A DNA stretch of 64,000 nucleotides from NCBI GenBank assembly GCA_026545765.1, contig CM048844.1, forward strand, positions 65,285,035 to 65,349,034. Direction: 5' to 3'. This document shows, piece by piece, positions 33,014 through 43,569 of this stretch. The notes beneath the pieces were generated by a model that saw only the letters and a program-made list of their open reading frames with translations, ran no database searches and had not been told where the DNA came from. The position numbers and the translations under genes were made by a program. The stretch comes from Plantago major (taxonomy: Eukaryota; Streptophyta; Magnoliopsida; Lamiales; Plantaginaceae). The number at the start of each line of letters is the position of its first letter. Positions within the stretch are counted from its first letter, which is position 1.

Positions 33014-33388
33014 CTATTCTTTCTTCCATTTTTGATGATTGCTATGCGCAATCCTGGCTTTCATCCATTGTTCTTGCTCTTGTTTATACTCACGAGTGAG
33101 TTGTTTCCCGATGGCTTTATAGCCAATGCCATTTCGAGCACCTGGTGCTATCTGAGTTCTCTTCTCAGCAGCTTTGCTAGTCTTTGGAACGTCTTTCTTT
33201 CCAGAAAATGTGATGTTGGAAATTTTGCCTGCTCCCGCAATTTTTCCTTCCTGAGAGACATAGCACTGTGGGTGATTACACTTTTTAGTCTTATATTTCT
33301 TTACAGAAATGTTCCCAACAGTTTTCTTTTGAACTTGTTTTTCCCACAAAGGTTTGGTCGCGACTGCCTTTCCTTTGTCAACAACCAT
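33014..33388 (-). pseudogene. copia gag-pol spacer fragment, copy 1
   Basis: A 124-aa lysine-rich frame between the gag stop and the protease (for example KKCNHPQCYVSQEGKIAG and REYKQEQEQWMKARIAH). Its equivalent in copy 2 lies at 43000-43357. No domain recognised. A longer + strand frame here is its antisense shadow. Confidence 0.45.
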
Positions 33389-33741
33389 AGCTTTCTGATC
33401 AATGTTGTAGGTTGTTTGAGAACCATCTTGCTGAGCACTAACAAATGTTATTCTTTCGTCACTCTTATTCAGAGTAGTAGAACTATTTGTTTGTGTGTTC
33501 AGCCGAAGTCCTCCCTTTTCTGAAGGATCTCTTGAATAAGAGTGTAATTCAGTAAGAGTGTCACTAGCTTTGGCATAGGATTGAAAGGATAGTTCTTTAT
33601 TTTTGAGTTCCTCATTTTCAGAAGATATTTATTTTCCTTTTGGAGTATATCCATTGCCTTTCTGTGTGACTTCTCCGTCTCAAATATCTGTGCTTTGAGA
33701 AATGCATTTTCAGCATCCTTTTTCTCAGATATCTTGAGTAA

Positions 33742-35265
33742 TTATGAATTTTCCTTCTCCAGAGAATTCTTTTCTTCTTCAAAAATGTCAGCTCTAGCTC
33801 GGACCATTTGAAATTCTCTTTTGTAGAGATCAAGTTCTCTTCTGAGATATTCTAAATCTCTGATTTCTTCCTCATCACTCTCATAATTTATGAATTGAGA
33901 AATGTTGGTTACCTCGTCAGCCATTAGGCAAGGCTCAATGTTGGAGCAATCTGGATAGATCTCCTCAGCAACCCCATATAATTCCCTTTTCTTTTGACCA
34001 AAGTCAAACAATTCATGAGTGATGGCACATAATTTTGGAGAAGGTAGTTTGGAGTCATCTGAGTCTTCTTCCTCAGATTCTGACTCAATATCAAGAGCAT
34101 CCAGTTGGATTTGAATCTTTTTCCTTTCTTCAGTGAGCATAGCTCTCTGACCTCTTTTGAAGTTTCTTCTATCTTTCTTGTCACCCGTCTTTAGCATATT
34201 GAAAACAGGGCAATCTCTTTTAAAATGACCAGGTTTCTGACAATAGAAACAGATATCGTTTCCGATTTCTGCTTCCTCAGTACTAGATGCTTGCTGAGCC
34301 GGCTTGTTCAGCGAGCTTGACAGCTGCATATTTTTGTACTGGTGATAGTTTGAGCCTAGATGCTTTTTCAACTTCTCTTTGGCTTTTCTTCTCTCAATCT
34401 CCCGACTGACATATTTTCTCATTTGCTTCACAGCAAGAGCATCTTCCTCAGTCATTTCTTTGGTATCCTTCTTTTCAGAAGTACCTTGTGTTACTAAAGC
34501 AACATTGTGAACTTTCTCAGCAATCATTTGTTCTCTCTGAGTAGTTTCATAGTTGACAGTAGCTAAGTGGGAAAAGAGTTCTACTGGAGTGATATTTGGC
34601 ATTCCTTGGTTGAAATAAAAGTACTGAGTATGTTCCCAGTTTTGATTCAAGCTTCTCACGATAGTCTTAACCTTTTCAGAGTTAGAGTATCTCTCACTTT
34701 CACCAAGTGCAGCCATTTCACTCATCAATGTTGTGAACCGGAAATCTAGTTCTTCAAGAGTCTCTGTGGGACCTTGTTTAAAGTTTTGGAATTTGAGCTT
34801 CAAAACTTCGAACTTATTTTCCTTTATTTTCTCAGTGCCGGCATAGATTTCCTCAATCAGTTTCCAGGCCACTTTCGCCGTTTTTGCACCCCATAGTTTA
34901 CACTGTATGTGCTCTGGAGTGGAACGTATGTTGATATTGCGAGCCTGACCATCCAGTCGATTTCTCTTGGCATCTTCCGATGTCCAGAGCTCTCTGGGCT
35001 TTGGCTCGTAAACAACTTGACCAGTAGGTCTTCCACTGGTTGACGCACCTGTTTGTGAGGAACCACCACTTAGTTCTTCATCAGTGGGAGCTCTGTCTCT
35101 ACCATTAGAAACCTCCATGACCTGCTTGAGTTGTTGAATGACTATGGGGCCATTCTTTATCACTTCGATCATTTCGTCACTGATGGCTTCTAGGTGGAGC
35201 ATCATGTTGTTCTTCCATTTGTCATAGTTCTCTGGCTTGAGAATTGGAGCATCACTTAAAGACAT
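33742..35265 (-). CDS. gag: copia Gag polyprotein (507 aa), copy 1
   Basis: Structural protein that forms the retrotransposon particle and binds its RNA. It starts MSLSDAPILKPENYDKWKNN about 120 bp after the primer site. Residues 100-260 resemble the UBN2/retrotransposon gag domain of copia elements (HIQCKLWGAKTAKVAWKLIE, ETLEELDFRFTTLMSEM). A CCHC zinc knuckle follows at about 341-354 (CFYCQKPGHFKRDC), then an acidic Glu/Ser stretch (IESESEEEDSDDSK) and a coiled-coil-like C terminus. The frame has no internal stop, unlike the pol part, and ends at 33742 well before protease, so it may be a separate translation product. Confidence 0.8.
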   Translation of the reverse strand: MSLSDAPILKPENYDKWKNNMMLHLEAISDEMIEVIKNGPIVIQQLKQVMEVSNGRDRAPTDEELSGGSSQTGASTSGRPTGQVVYEPKPRELWTSEDAKRNRLDGQARNINIRSTPEHIQCKLWGAKTAKVAWKLIEEIYAGTEKIKENKFEVLKLKFQNFKQGPTETLEELDFRFTTLMSEMAALGESERYSNSEKVKTIVRSLNQNWEHTQYFYFNQGMPNITPVELFSHLATVNYETTQREQMIAEKVHNVALVTQGTSEKKDTKEMTEEDALAVKQMRKYVSREIERRKAKEKLKKHLGSNYHQYKNMQLSSSLNKPAQQASSTEEAEIGNDICFYCQKPGHFKRDCPVFNMLKTGDKKDRRNFKRGQRAMLTEERKKIQIQLDALDIESESEEEDSDDSKLPSPKLCAITHELFDFGQKKRELYGVAEEIYPDCSNIEPCLMADEVTNISQFINYESDEEEIRDLEYLRRELDLYKREFQMVRARADIFEEEKNSLEKENS

Positions 35266-35370
35266 CCTGCAGCAAACACACTAAACAAACAAATCAAGTG
35301 TAGGTGAAAAGCAGTCAGTGGGAATTTATCTGGGATCTAGGTTCAGTGCAGAAGGCTTGGGAACCTCCTT

Positions 35371-35382
35371 CTATGATACCAC
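35371..35382 (-). other. copia primer binding site
   Basis: The minus strand reads TGGTATCATAGA two bases after the LTR end CCAACA. The initiator-Met tRNA complement begins TGGTATCAGAG, so one base differs in the first ten. Confidence 0.7.
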
Positions 35383-35383
35383 T

Positions 35384-35980
35384 TGTTGGTCCAGATAACG
35401 GCAAAGGAAAAGGATAGAGGGGGAGGGTGAATAGTCTTTTACAACTTTTGTCGATAAACACAATTTCTCAGATATCTGATACTTAATTTCAGAGAGCGGA
35501 AGACTTTTATGTGATAAGTGCACGTGCTCAGCAAGATATAATGTGTTTAAATACTTAGCAGGATAAAGAGAACGATAAGTAAATTGTTGAAAGTAAATAA
35601 CACGTCTTTTATAGTGGTATCTGAAGGTGGCATAATCCTTCAACTAATCCACTTCGGCCTTTCTCAGACCTGGAATCCACTAAGACAAATATTTGAGTTC
35701 ACCTTACAAATATCTTCTCTCGATTCCTAAATACACTAGGTTCCCAACCAAGTGTTCCCCCTGAGTTATTCCTCGGCTCCCAGCCAAGTACTTCCTATAC
35801 TAGAAACCTTTGAGTTGTTCCTTAGTTTCCCAAACTAAGTACTTCCTATGCTCAGTAACCTTGGAGTTATTGCTTAGTTTCCCAAACTAAGTACTTCCTG
35901 TACTCCACGCCATTTAAGGTGTTGGTTATGATGGTTTGTCAGGTGAATAGTCTTACTAACTTTTGAGTTATTTAAGAACA
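35384..35980 (-). repeat. copia 5' LTR piece, copy 1
   Basis: Last ~600 bp of the LTR. The + strand begins TGTTGGTCCAGATAACGG and ends TTATTTAAGAACA, where LTR-C sequence (CAAACAAAATAAAA) begins at once. Confidence 0.75.
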
Positions 35981-36090
35981 CAAACAAAATAAAAAATATA
36001 TACAAATAAAGGAAAAAACTAATCTAAAAGTTAGTAAAAACAAGGTAAAAAGAACCTGATGAGGTGTACTAAAAATGCATCATCAATAAT
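35981..36090 (-). mobile_element. LTR-C start, 110-bp piece
   Basis: Same sequence as the first 110 bp of 26275-26815 (minus strand start TGATGATGCATTTTTAGTAC), placed directly after the second gag module and cut off by the copia LTR. Confidence 0.6.
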
Positions 36091-36946
36091 CTAGTGTTGT
36101 CATCCCACTCCTAGTGGTTATCGATCTTATGTATTCCATGCGTTGCTCATTTACTTCTTCTACCTTGTTATCCATATGTCTTACTATGATCTTCGTCTCC
36201 AACATTTCCTCTTCCACCCCTTCAAAGTTCTCATTTAGTTTCTTCAGCTCTTTGCTGACCGCCACGAACTGTTCGTGAAGGAAATTCACTAGAGCTCGAT
36301 TATCACTGCCTCCTTTATCCAGCTCTTCCCCTTCTAGTTTTACATTGGTGGTTATTATGCTGTCAAACACCTGCTTGTGGCTAATTTTGGAAATCTGGTT
36401 CTCCATTTCGATGCTCAGTCCGATGGTCTTTCCTTCTGGTACCTCTTCACTTGCATCCCTTGATACTCTTCTCTTATCCCGATACCGAGAAGTCTCGTTA
36501 CTCTTCCCCATGGCCCATTGTGTTTCCTCCTCTATCGCAGCTACTGTCCTTACCTCTTCCACGACCTCCATTGGATTGAAAATCTCATTCTCCTTCAGCT
36601 GCTCACTCCTATACCTCGAGTTCTCAGCAACACTTGCACAAGCTCCCCACACTTGCTTAGTAGAGCTCCCCATAAATGATCCCTTCAGAGCTACGTCTAT
36701 AATTTCTCTAAATTCTTCTCTTACTCCTAAGTAGAAATACTCACATAGATGTCGTGAAGTGAACTGATGTTGGGGGCAGTTGTATTGCATCTCTTCAAAC
36801 CTTTCCCATGAATAATGAAAAGTATCCTTCGGTTTTTTAGTGAAAGTGGATATCATTCTCCTTTCTCCATAACCATTGCAAGTCCCAGAAACCTCTGATG
36901 TGCTCAAATTACTACATAGAAAACAGGTAGAAAGCAGTTGTTGCAA
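36083..36946 (-). CDS. gypsy gag-only protein (287 aa), copy 2
   Basis: Unbroken counterpart of the gag at 26795. The first 17 or so codons lie within the LTR-B end (MQQLLSTCFLCSNLSTS), and the recognisable capsid part follows: DTFHYSWERFEEMQYNCPQH, FTSRHLCEYFYLGV, ALKGSFMGSSTKQVWGACAS. The second half is charged with heptad-like spacing (KELKKLNENFEGVEEEMLET) and ends SITTRSGMTTLDY at a stop next to LTR-C. There is no zinc knuckle and no protease. It reads as a gag-only gypsy derivative. An open frame here is suggestive, but expression is not shown, and the true start is uncertain because the LTR meets gag without a leader. Confidence 0.55.
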   Translation of the reverse strand: MQQLLSTCFLCSNLSTSEVSGTCNGYGERRMISTFTKKPKDTFHYSWERFEEMQYNCPQHQFTSRHLCEYFYLGVREEFREIIDVALKGSFMGSSTKQVWGACASVAENSRYRSEQLKENEIFNPMEVVEEVRTVAAIEEETQWAMGKSNETSRYRDKRRVSRDASEEVPEGKTIGLSIEMENQISKISHKQVFDSIITTNVKLEGEELDKGGSDNRALVNFLHEQFVAVSKELKKLNENFEGVEEEMLETKIIVRHMDNKVEEVNEQRMEYIRSITTRSGMTTLDY

Positions 36947-37101
36947 ACAGAATGCTTACCACGGAATCGATCCCTAAAGAACCAATTAAGCTACCACAAC
37001 GAGTTGAGAGCAAACAGTTACTTGTGTAAACAAATGAATGATTTGAATTTGAACACTTTCTAAACTAGAAATCGGATAAAGCAATGTAAAGGTTAAAAAT
37101 C

Positions 37102-37160
<59 letters not shown>

Positions 37161-37625
37161 ACAACTGTTATGATCGAGTAATGCTAATTCGCTCTAGGGA
37201 AATCGTTCATACTTGTCACACGGTCAATGTACATAAATCGATCAATCCAACCTTAACCAATCGTCATTTGAATGTTTTGAACTTGAGTAATCGTGGGTCG
37301 TCAATCCACAATCCTTAACCGAAACGATTTATAAAATCTTGAACTAGCGAATTGGATTGATAGTATTTACGAAGATTTTGAACTAGACGAACCTATATGA
37401 ATGAATCCTAACCTTAGAAGCGAATACGCAAAACCGTCACATCTACTGTGTTTGGAGTGGTTTAGCTACTCATAGTAGAAGCAAAGATCAAAGACTTCAA
37501 GGTATTGCATATGATAAACAAAGACATGTTGATAATTGCACGCAAGCTCATACAATTCGATAAACGATAACAAAACGAATCGAAGAGATAAACGATAGAG
37601 AATTATCAAATATTACCAGGAATTC
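36896..37625 (-). mobile_element. LTR-B (3' part), interrupted by LTR-A
   Basis: Near copy of 27567-28260, ending on the minus strand in AATTTGAGCACATCA. At CAGGAATTC (37625) it is interrupted by LTR-A, at the same site as the LTR-A at 43570. Confidence 0.7.
37105..37158. repeat. (GA)n microsatellite in LTR-B
   Basis: Pure GA run of 54 bp. The sister copy at 27781 has only about 14 bp, so it expanded after the duplication. Confidence 0.95.
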
Positions 37626-38956
37626 TGATGCGTCAAATCAAAGTTCTAAATTTATTTTAAGCCAAGAGTTAATTCTCAACACTACGAAAACCTATATTGC
37701 AATGAAGTTAACCCCGAGGTCGGTCTCTAAGGACTTAACTAGGCTAAGGTTTGTTTACGAATAAAGGTAATAATATGAAAAGCAGTAAAAGTTGGTTTGC
37801 CTCGGCGGCGAGATAATATACTAAAGTGATTAACTACTTGCGATGCTAGACACTGAATTGATAGTAATAAGATTGAAATATGAATGGGGGAAATTATGGA
37901 GTGGTAACGTCAACAAGCTAGCTAGCAAGACATATGTGATTCACGGGATTGATTATGCAAGTTGTCACAGACTTGAGTTCGAAAACGAATAGCACTAGCG
38001 GAGGCGTCAATTTCACTAGGCTACAATTAATCTAGCTAATCCTACTATTACTGTTTGCAACTAACTGTTAGATTGAAGCAAGACGGAAAACGTTTGGGTG
38101 TGTTGATTAAATTCTTAATCTAACAGTGATATTGACGGATTGCGTATCAAACGTAATAGCAAGATATGCGATTAATCTAAAAAGCACAGGTAATCGAATC
38201 CCGATGCACTTCGAATCACATAAACCTTAACTGGCATGCATTGAATCAGTCACCACCCCATAATAGGGTGTTTAGCTACTCATTATAAGCGAAAGCACAA
38301 TCATACTAGCAATAAACATAATCTCAAGCACAAAACAAAGATTCGAGAGAATTGATACAATTTTACCCTTCGTTGTCACAAAACCTAGGTAGAAATTGAT
38401 GAACGAAAATGAATCGATGCAAAAGCTGTGTAGATAATCTCCCAATCAACCGTCAATCTTCGAATTACAAGGAAAAACGGTTCAATTACCTCGAAATTGG
38501 GTAATTGCCTTGAAAACTAGGTCTAGCTCTAGAGCAAGGTATTGTTCTCCACAATAGAATGAATATCAAAAGTGATTATGTTTTGGAGCCATCTCTTTAA
38601 ATAGTGAAAGTTTTTGTAAGTCGGAAAGAGATTAAGGTGTGAGTTTAGTGATTCTTTGCAGAATAACTAAGCGAAGAACAGGGAGCAGAAAACTTTGAAA
38701 GGTTTTCGCTATTTTCGTGTAAGTGTGATTGTTGGATTAGGCGAAAGTGATTTCTTTTGCCAAAATCCTATATATATAGCATTGTACTTTCAGCAAATAT
38801 ATACATACAAATTGATTTTATGCATGTATCTGCAGTAAAATCGTGGGTAAAAATCGTTTTGCATTAAATGCTTAGTGGGCCACGACTGAGTTTTGACAGT
38901 CCACTATTTTACCCAGAATTAATCTCGTCCGTTAAGATCAAATGCCCATTTCATCA
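37626..38956 (-). mobile_element. LTR-A variant with a replaced U3
   Basis: The first ~965 bp (+ strand order) match the LTR-A at 43570 almost base for base up to TGATTATGTTTT (about 38585). From there to the outer terminus TTTCATCA at 38956 the two are unrelated. This U3 has no GC palindrome cluster but contains a clear TATA-like CCTATATATATAG (38767-38779). Outer and inner ends are TGATGAAATG and TTTGACGCATCA. Confidence 0.6.
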
Positions 38957-39359
38957 AGGGTCACGTTTGCTTCTTCAACAATGATCACAATCAGTAATTG
39001 TAATTGTGCCCAATTAATAAAATTTGGCGAATGACTTTCTGAATCACATCTCTTTTTCTGTGACTAGGGGACAGTCTTTGGACTTATGTAGTCGGCCTGT
39101 AGACCTGTGTAACTTAACATATAAATGGAAAGATACAAAACACCGAGATGTAGTTGATGAATACTTGTACCACATTTCTCTTTTGGTTCCCTTTACTTTG
39201 TGATCTCATAGATATCGAGTACCTGCCTCGTAAATCTTTGGAAGACACTTTTACCCATCCTTTTAGTATATGAGTTCTCGTCTCAGATACCTTTTTGCCT
39301 TAGATATCTAGATGCCTGTTCCAGATATCTTTCTCCTTTCTGAGTTTTCGTCTCATAGA

Positions 39360-39964
39360 TTAGAACTTTTCAGGTCCTTTGGTAGCTCCATTAACCCAAG
39401 ACTATGTTTCAAGGGTAAGAACCTTCTTTCTTGCAAAGGCTTTGTAAAGATATCTGCAAGTTGGTCTTCAGTACCAATCTTGAGTATCTATATATTGCCT
39501 TTTTCAACATGGTCTCTAATGCAGTGGTGTCTAACATCAATGTGCTTTGTTCTTGCATGAAACTTAGGATTCTGAGTTATGGCAATAGCACTTGTGTTGT
39601 CACAGAAAATCGGAGTTTTCTCTTCATTGATCTCATAGTCTTTGAGTTGTTGTCGTATCCACAATATCTGTGAAGCACAACACCCAGTAGCAATATATTC
39701 AGCCTCTGTGGTAGATGTGGCAATTGAGTTTTGTTTCTTGCTGAACCATGATATTAATCTGGCACCAAGAAATTGACAAGTTCCTGAGGTGCTTTTTCTA
39801 TCAGGCAATGATCCAGCATAGTCAGCATCAGAATATCCAACTAAACTGAATCCACTGTCTTTTGGATACCACATCGAACTTCTACAGTACCCTTTACATA
39901 CCTTAATATTTTCATAGCAATGTTGTAGTGTGATTGCATCGGATTTGTCTGAAATATAGCACAC
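39360..39964 (-). pseudogene. copia RNase H, copy 2
   Basis: Reads SLVGYSDADYAGSLPDRKST, GTCQFLGARLISWFSKKQNS, TSTTEAEYIATGCCASQ, PIFCDNTSAIAI and [19 protein letters not shown], then TAG at 39488, after which the sense continues to LKHSLG-type wording near 39400. The acidic residues of copia RNase H (D in YSDAD, E in TEAEY, D in CDNTS) are present. A frameshift near 39960 separates it from RT. Confidence 0.75.
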
Positions 39965-40022
39965 ACTCCAACTGCATATTGAATATCAGGTCTACTTGCA
40001 GTGAGGTCCAGTAGACATCCAA

Positions 40023-41129
40023 TCAATTTCCTATACTTGTGTTCTTCAACACTCTTGTCAGATATTTAGTATAGGTCATTTTGGTTCCAATGCTCATAGG
40101 TATCTTAGCATTCTTTCCAGAAGGCTTTAGATTAAACTTGTTGAGCATATCTTTTGCATACTTTGTTTGACTAATGAATATTCCTAGGAAGTAGTTTAAT
40201 TCTCCCATCATGCTCATCTCAAATTTACTTTTCATGAGCTCAGCAAACTCTTCAAAAATTTGCTTGTCTTTAGATCCATATATAATGTCATCAACACATA
40301 CTTGAACTAAAAGTAGTTTCCCTTCATGGTTCAAACTAAAGAGTGTTTTATCAACATCTCCTTTCTTGAAGCCACTTTCCAGCAAGAATTTGGCTAAACT
40401 ATCATACCATGCTCTTGGAGCCTGTTTCAGTCCATATAGAGCTTTCTGAAGCTTATAAACCATTCTACTTTCGGTGGAAACTTCAAAGCCTGGTGGTTGT
40501 TCTACATAGACTTCCTCAGCAAGTTCACCATTTAGGAATGCACTTTTGACATCCATTTGATAAACTTTAATGTAATTATGAGCTGCAAAGGCTAGAAATA
40601 GTCTAATTGGATCCAATCTTGCAACTGGAGCATATGACTCATCAAAATCTAGTCCTTCAGTCTGGGTGAATCCCTTGGCAACCAACCTTGCTTTGTTTCT
40701 GGTTATTTCACCAGACACATTCATTTTGTTTCTGAAAACCCACTTGGTTCCAATTATAGATATTCCGTCAACAAATGGAACCAGTTTCCAGACTTTCTTT
40801 CTCTCAAATTGATCCAACTCTTCTTGCATTGCAGAGATCCAATCTTGATCCTTCAATGCTTCTTCTATAGTTTTAGGTTCAATGTTTGAGATGAAACATC
40901 CATAAAGAGAGTCTGCATTTCCAGCAATTGCTCTCCTAATTCTAACCCCTTGGTTTAAAGGACCAATCACATCCTTGGCAGGATGATTTCTTATCCATTT
41001 TATAATGTGTTTTGAACTAGTAGGACTAATATCATTTTGATCTGAATGTAAATCAATATGATCTTGACAGGATACTTGTTCAGTATCTGAGATATTTGGC
41101 ACACGGAAAATTCCATTGATATCTGACAC
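40023..41129 (-). pseudogene. copia reverse transcriptase, copy 2 (368 aa)
   Basis: Long open frame covering the pre-RT spacer and [116 protein letters not shown]. The catalytic motif reads CVDD where copy 1 has the normal YVDD ([14 protein letters not shown]), probably harmful. It ends by frameshift near 40060 just before the RNase H. The RT domain is more complete than in copy 1. Confidence 0.8.
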
Positions 41130-41213
41130 TTTTTCAGTGTTAGAGATATATGGGATTGAATTTTTAGCAATCTCATTCTCAGAAACCTCTTCATGATGAA
41201 GGTTCTCAGTAAT

Positions 41214-42712
41214 CTATTCCATTTTTGGAATTCTCATAGGAAATTCTTCATCATGTCTTAGAGTCATCTGGTTGTTACTAAGCAATTGTTGCTTTTCATC
41301 GTCCGAATCATCCTCTAAGTGAATGATAGAGTTCTTTCCTTTTGAAGATTCTTCTTCAGAATCTTTAATCATTAGTTCTTTGAAACTATCTGAGAGTTCT
41401 TCATTCAAGGGTATTTTCTTGTTTCCTTTGTAGAAAACTACATGAACGGATTCTTCAATCTTTTGCATTCTTTTGTTGTAGATTCCGTAGGCTTTGCTAT
41501 TCGGAGAATAACCAAGAAATATTCCTTCATCTGCTTTTGGTTGAAATGTTCTCAAGTATTCTTTTCCATTGTTAAGAACAAAACATCTGCAACCAAACAC
41601 CCTTAGATTTTTGATACTAGGGGGTCTACCAATCAAAAGTTCATAAGGAGTTTTGTCATGCTGTTTGTTAATCAAACATCTATTTTGAGTGTAGCAGGCT
41701 GTGTTAACAGCTTCAACCCAAGAGATTTCACTTATTTCAGTGTCAGCAAGCATTGTTCTTGCTGCTTCTTTTAGGGTCCTATTCTTCCTTTCAGCAACAC
41801 CATTTTGTTGTGGTGTCCTTACTGAGGATAGTTGATATTGTAAACCATTGGAGGTACAAAACTCTTTTATGTACTGGTTCACAAACTCAGTACCATGGTC
41901 TGTTCTAATTACAAATACCTTGTCATTTTTCATGACTTCAAGGTTATTCAGCTAGTTGGGTATTTCAACCCTTGCATCAGATTTTTGTTTGAGAAATACA
42001 ACCCAAGTGTATCTTGGTAATCATCAACAACAACCAGACCATACTTCTTTCCTGCATTGCTAGTTACAGAGGATTCAAAAAGATCCATATGTAACATTTC
42101 CAGTGGCCTTTCACTGGAGTGTCTAGTTTTAGACTTGAAAGATGTTTTGGATTGTTTTCCCATTTGGCAAGATGAGCATATAACATCTTTTATATATGCC
42201 ATTTTGGGTAAACTAACCACCAATTCTTTCTTGGCTAGCTTGTTCAGAGTTTTGAAGTTCAAGTGACTCATTCTTTTATGCCATAGCCAGTTTTCTTCAG
42301 TGTGGCCAGATTGACTCACCATGAGACATTCTTCAGTTGTGGCAGATGCCCAGTCAGCAACATAAAGATTTCCTTTCCGCCTAGCAACCAAGACTGTCTG
42401 CTTTGACTCATTGTCAATTAATTTACATAGTTTTGACTTGATCTTTATAGTGTACCCTTTGTCTACCAATTGACTCATGCTTAGGAGATTATATTTCAAT
42501 CCCTTTACATGTAGTACTTCAGAGATTGTAAGGGCTCCAAGCTTCAGATTGCCAAAACCTATGGTTGGATTTTCATCTGCTCCAGCAAATCTAATAATTG
42601 GTCCTTTATCGCATTTTTTGTAGTTAATCGGATTTGCTTTGTCTCCTGTCATGTGCTTCCCACGTCCACTATCAAAATACCACTTCGGGTGCTTCCGCAG
42701 AGTATTCTGCAC
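41214..42712 (-). pseudogene. copia protease and integrase, copy 2
   Basis: 42712-41948: protease (WYFDSGRGKHMTGD; the usual Cys after DSG is Arg), pre-integrase domain complete here (HTEENWLWHKRMSHLNFKTL), integrase start (CQMGKQSKTSFKSKTRHSS, LHMDLFESSVTSNAGKKYGL, VVVDDYQDT). A short frameshift or stop gap at 41940, then 41933-41214: RTDHGTEFVNQYIKEF, RTPQQNGVAERKNRTLKEAA, SIKNLRVFGCRCFVL and an acidic tail. The integrase is nearly whole, in contrast with copy 1. Confidence 0.78.
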
Positions 42713-43390
42713 AAAATAGGAAACATGGAGTTAGGCTCTCATTCCAACAATGGAACCTTCTGGACTACAGAATCTCCCTGTAGGAATCTATTTCGGAATG
42801 AACTTCCTAGGGGTATTCTTTTGTCATGTTGGAACATAAGGAGGAATTTTGGGTAAATGATTAGTGTCATTATCATATAAAGCTATTTTCCTTCATGGTG
42901 TGTTCCTTGGTGCTCCTCGTAGTGCTTTCAGATACCTGTCAGATTGTTGAGTCTGCTTTTCAGCAAACTTATCTTTCCTTGCCAGATTTCTTCTAGCCCT
43001 GGCATTCAGAGTGGTCACAACCTGTTCTTTCTTCCACTTCTGATGATTTCTATGCGCAATCCTGGCTTTCATCCATCGTTCTTTCTCTTGTTTATACTCA
43101 CGAGCGAGTTGTTTCCCGATAGCTTTATAGCCAATGCCACTTCGAGCACCTGGTGCTATCTGAGTTCCCTTCTCAGCAGCTTTGCTAGTCTCTGGAACGT
43201 CTTTCTTTCCAGAAAACGTGATGTTGGAAAATTTGCCTGCTCCCGCAATTTTTCCTTTCTGAGAGACATAGCACTATGGGTGATTACACTTTTCAGTGTT
43301 ATGTTTCTTTACAGAAGCGTTCCCAACAGTTTTCTTTTTAACTTGTTTTTCCCATAAAGGTTTGGTCGCTAATGCCTTTCCTTTATCAAC

Positions 43391-43569
43391 TGTGTTCGGA
43401 GTTGTTTAGCTACTCATAATAGAAGTAAAGATCAAAGACTTCAAGGTATTGCATATGATAAACAAAGACATGTTGATAATCGCACACAAGCTCATACAAT
43501 TCGATAAACGATAACAAAACGAATCGAAGAGATAAACGATAGAGAATTATCAAATATTACCAGGAATTT
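43391..43569 (-). mobile_element. LTR-B fragment
   Basis: Contains GTTTAGCTACTCATAATAG and ends ATTACCAGGAATTT at the LTR-A insertion. It continues on the other side of that insertion at 45037. Confidence 0.65.

Larger units (their letters stand above)
28375..35980 (-). mobile_element. Sirevirus-like copia element, copy 1
   Basis: Order on the minus strand: 5' LTR piece (35980-35384), primer site TGGTATCATAGA (about 35382-35371, initiator-Met type), gag (35265-33742), protease, integrase, reverse transcriptase, RNase H, purine-rich GGGAGACTGTCCCC (about 29007-28993), 3' LTR piece (28992-28375). Both LTR pieces cover only about the last 600 bp of the 1.55-kb LTR seen at 45153-46704. Gag is open but the pol part has several stops and frameshifts. 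The Sirevirus assignment rests on the RT wording and long LTR and is an inference. Confidence 0.8.
39011..43390 (-). mobile_element. Sirevirus-like copia internal region, copy 2
   Basis: Second copy of 29010-33390, same order and orientation, about 93-95% similar by eye. No LTR is attached on either side: the right end stops inside the gag-pol spacer at 43390, meeting LTR-B sequence, and the left end meets LTR-B-type sequence at about 39010. Gag is missing. It must have been cut out of a full element by recombination. Confidence 0.8.

Noticed and set aside
32936-33523. 195-codon + strand frame
   Set aside because: Antisense to the copia gag-pol spacer; the equivalent in copy 2 behaves in the same way.
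37103-37318. Frame starting with an Arg-Glu repeat
   Set aside because: Created by the (GA)n tract in an LTR.
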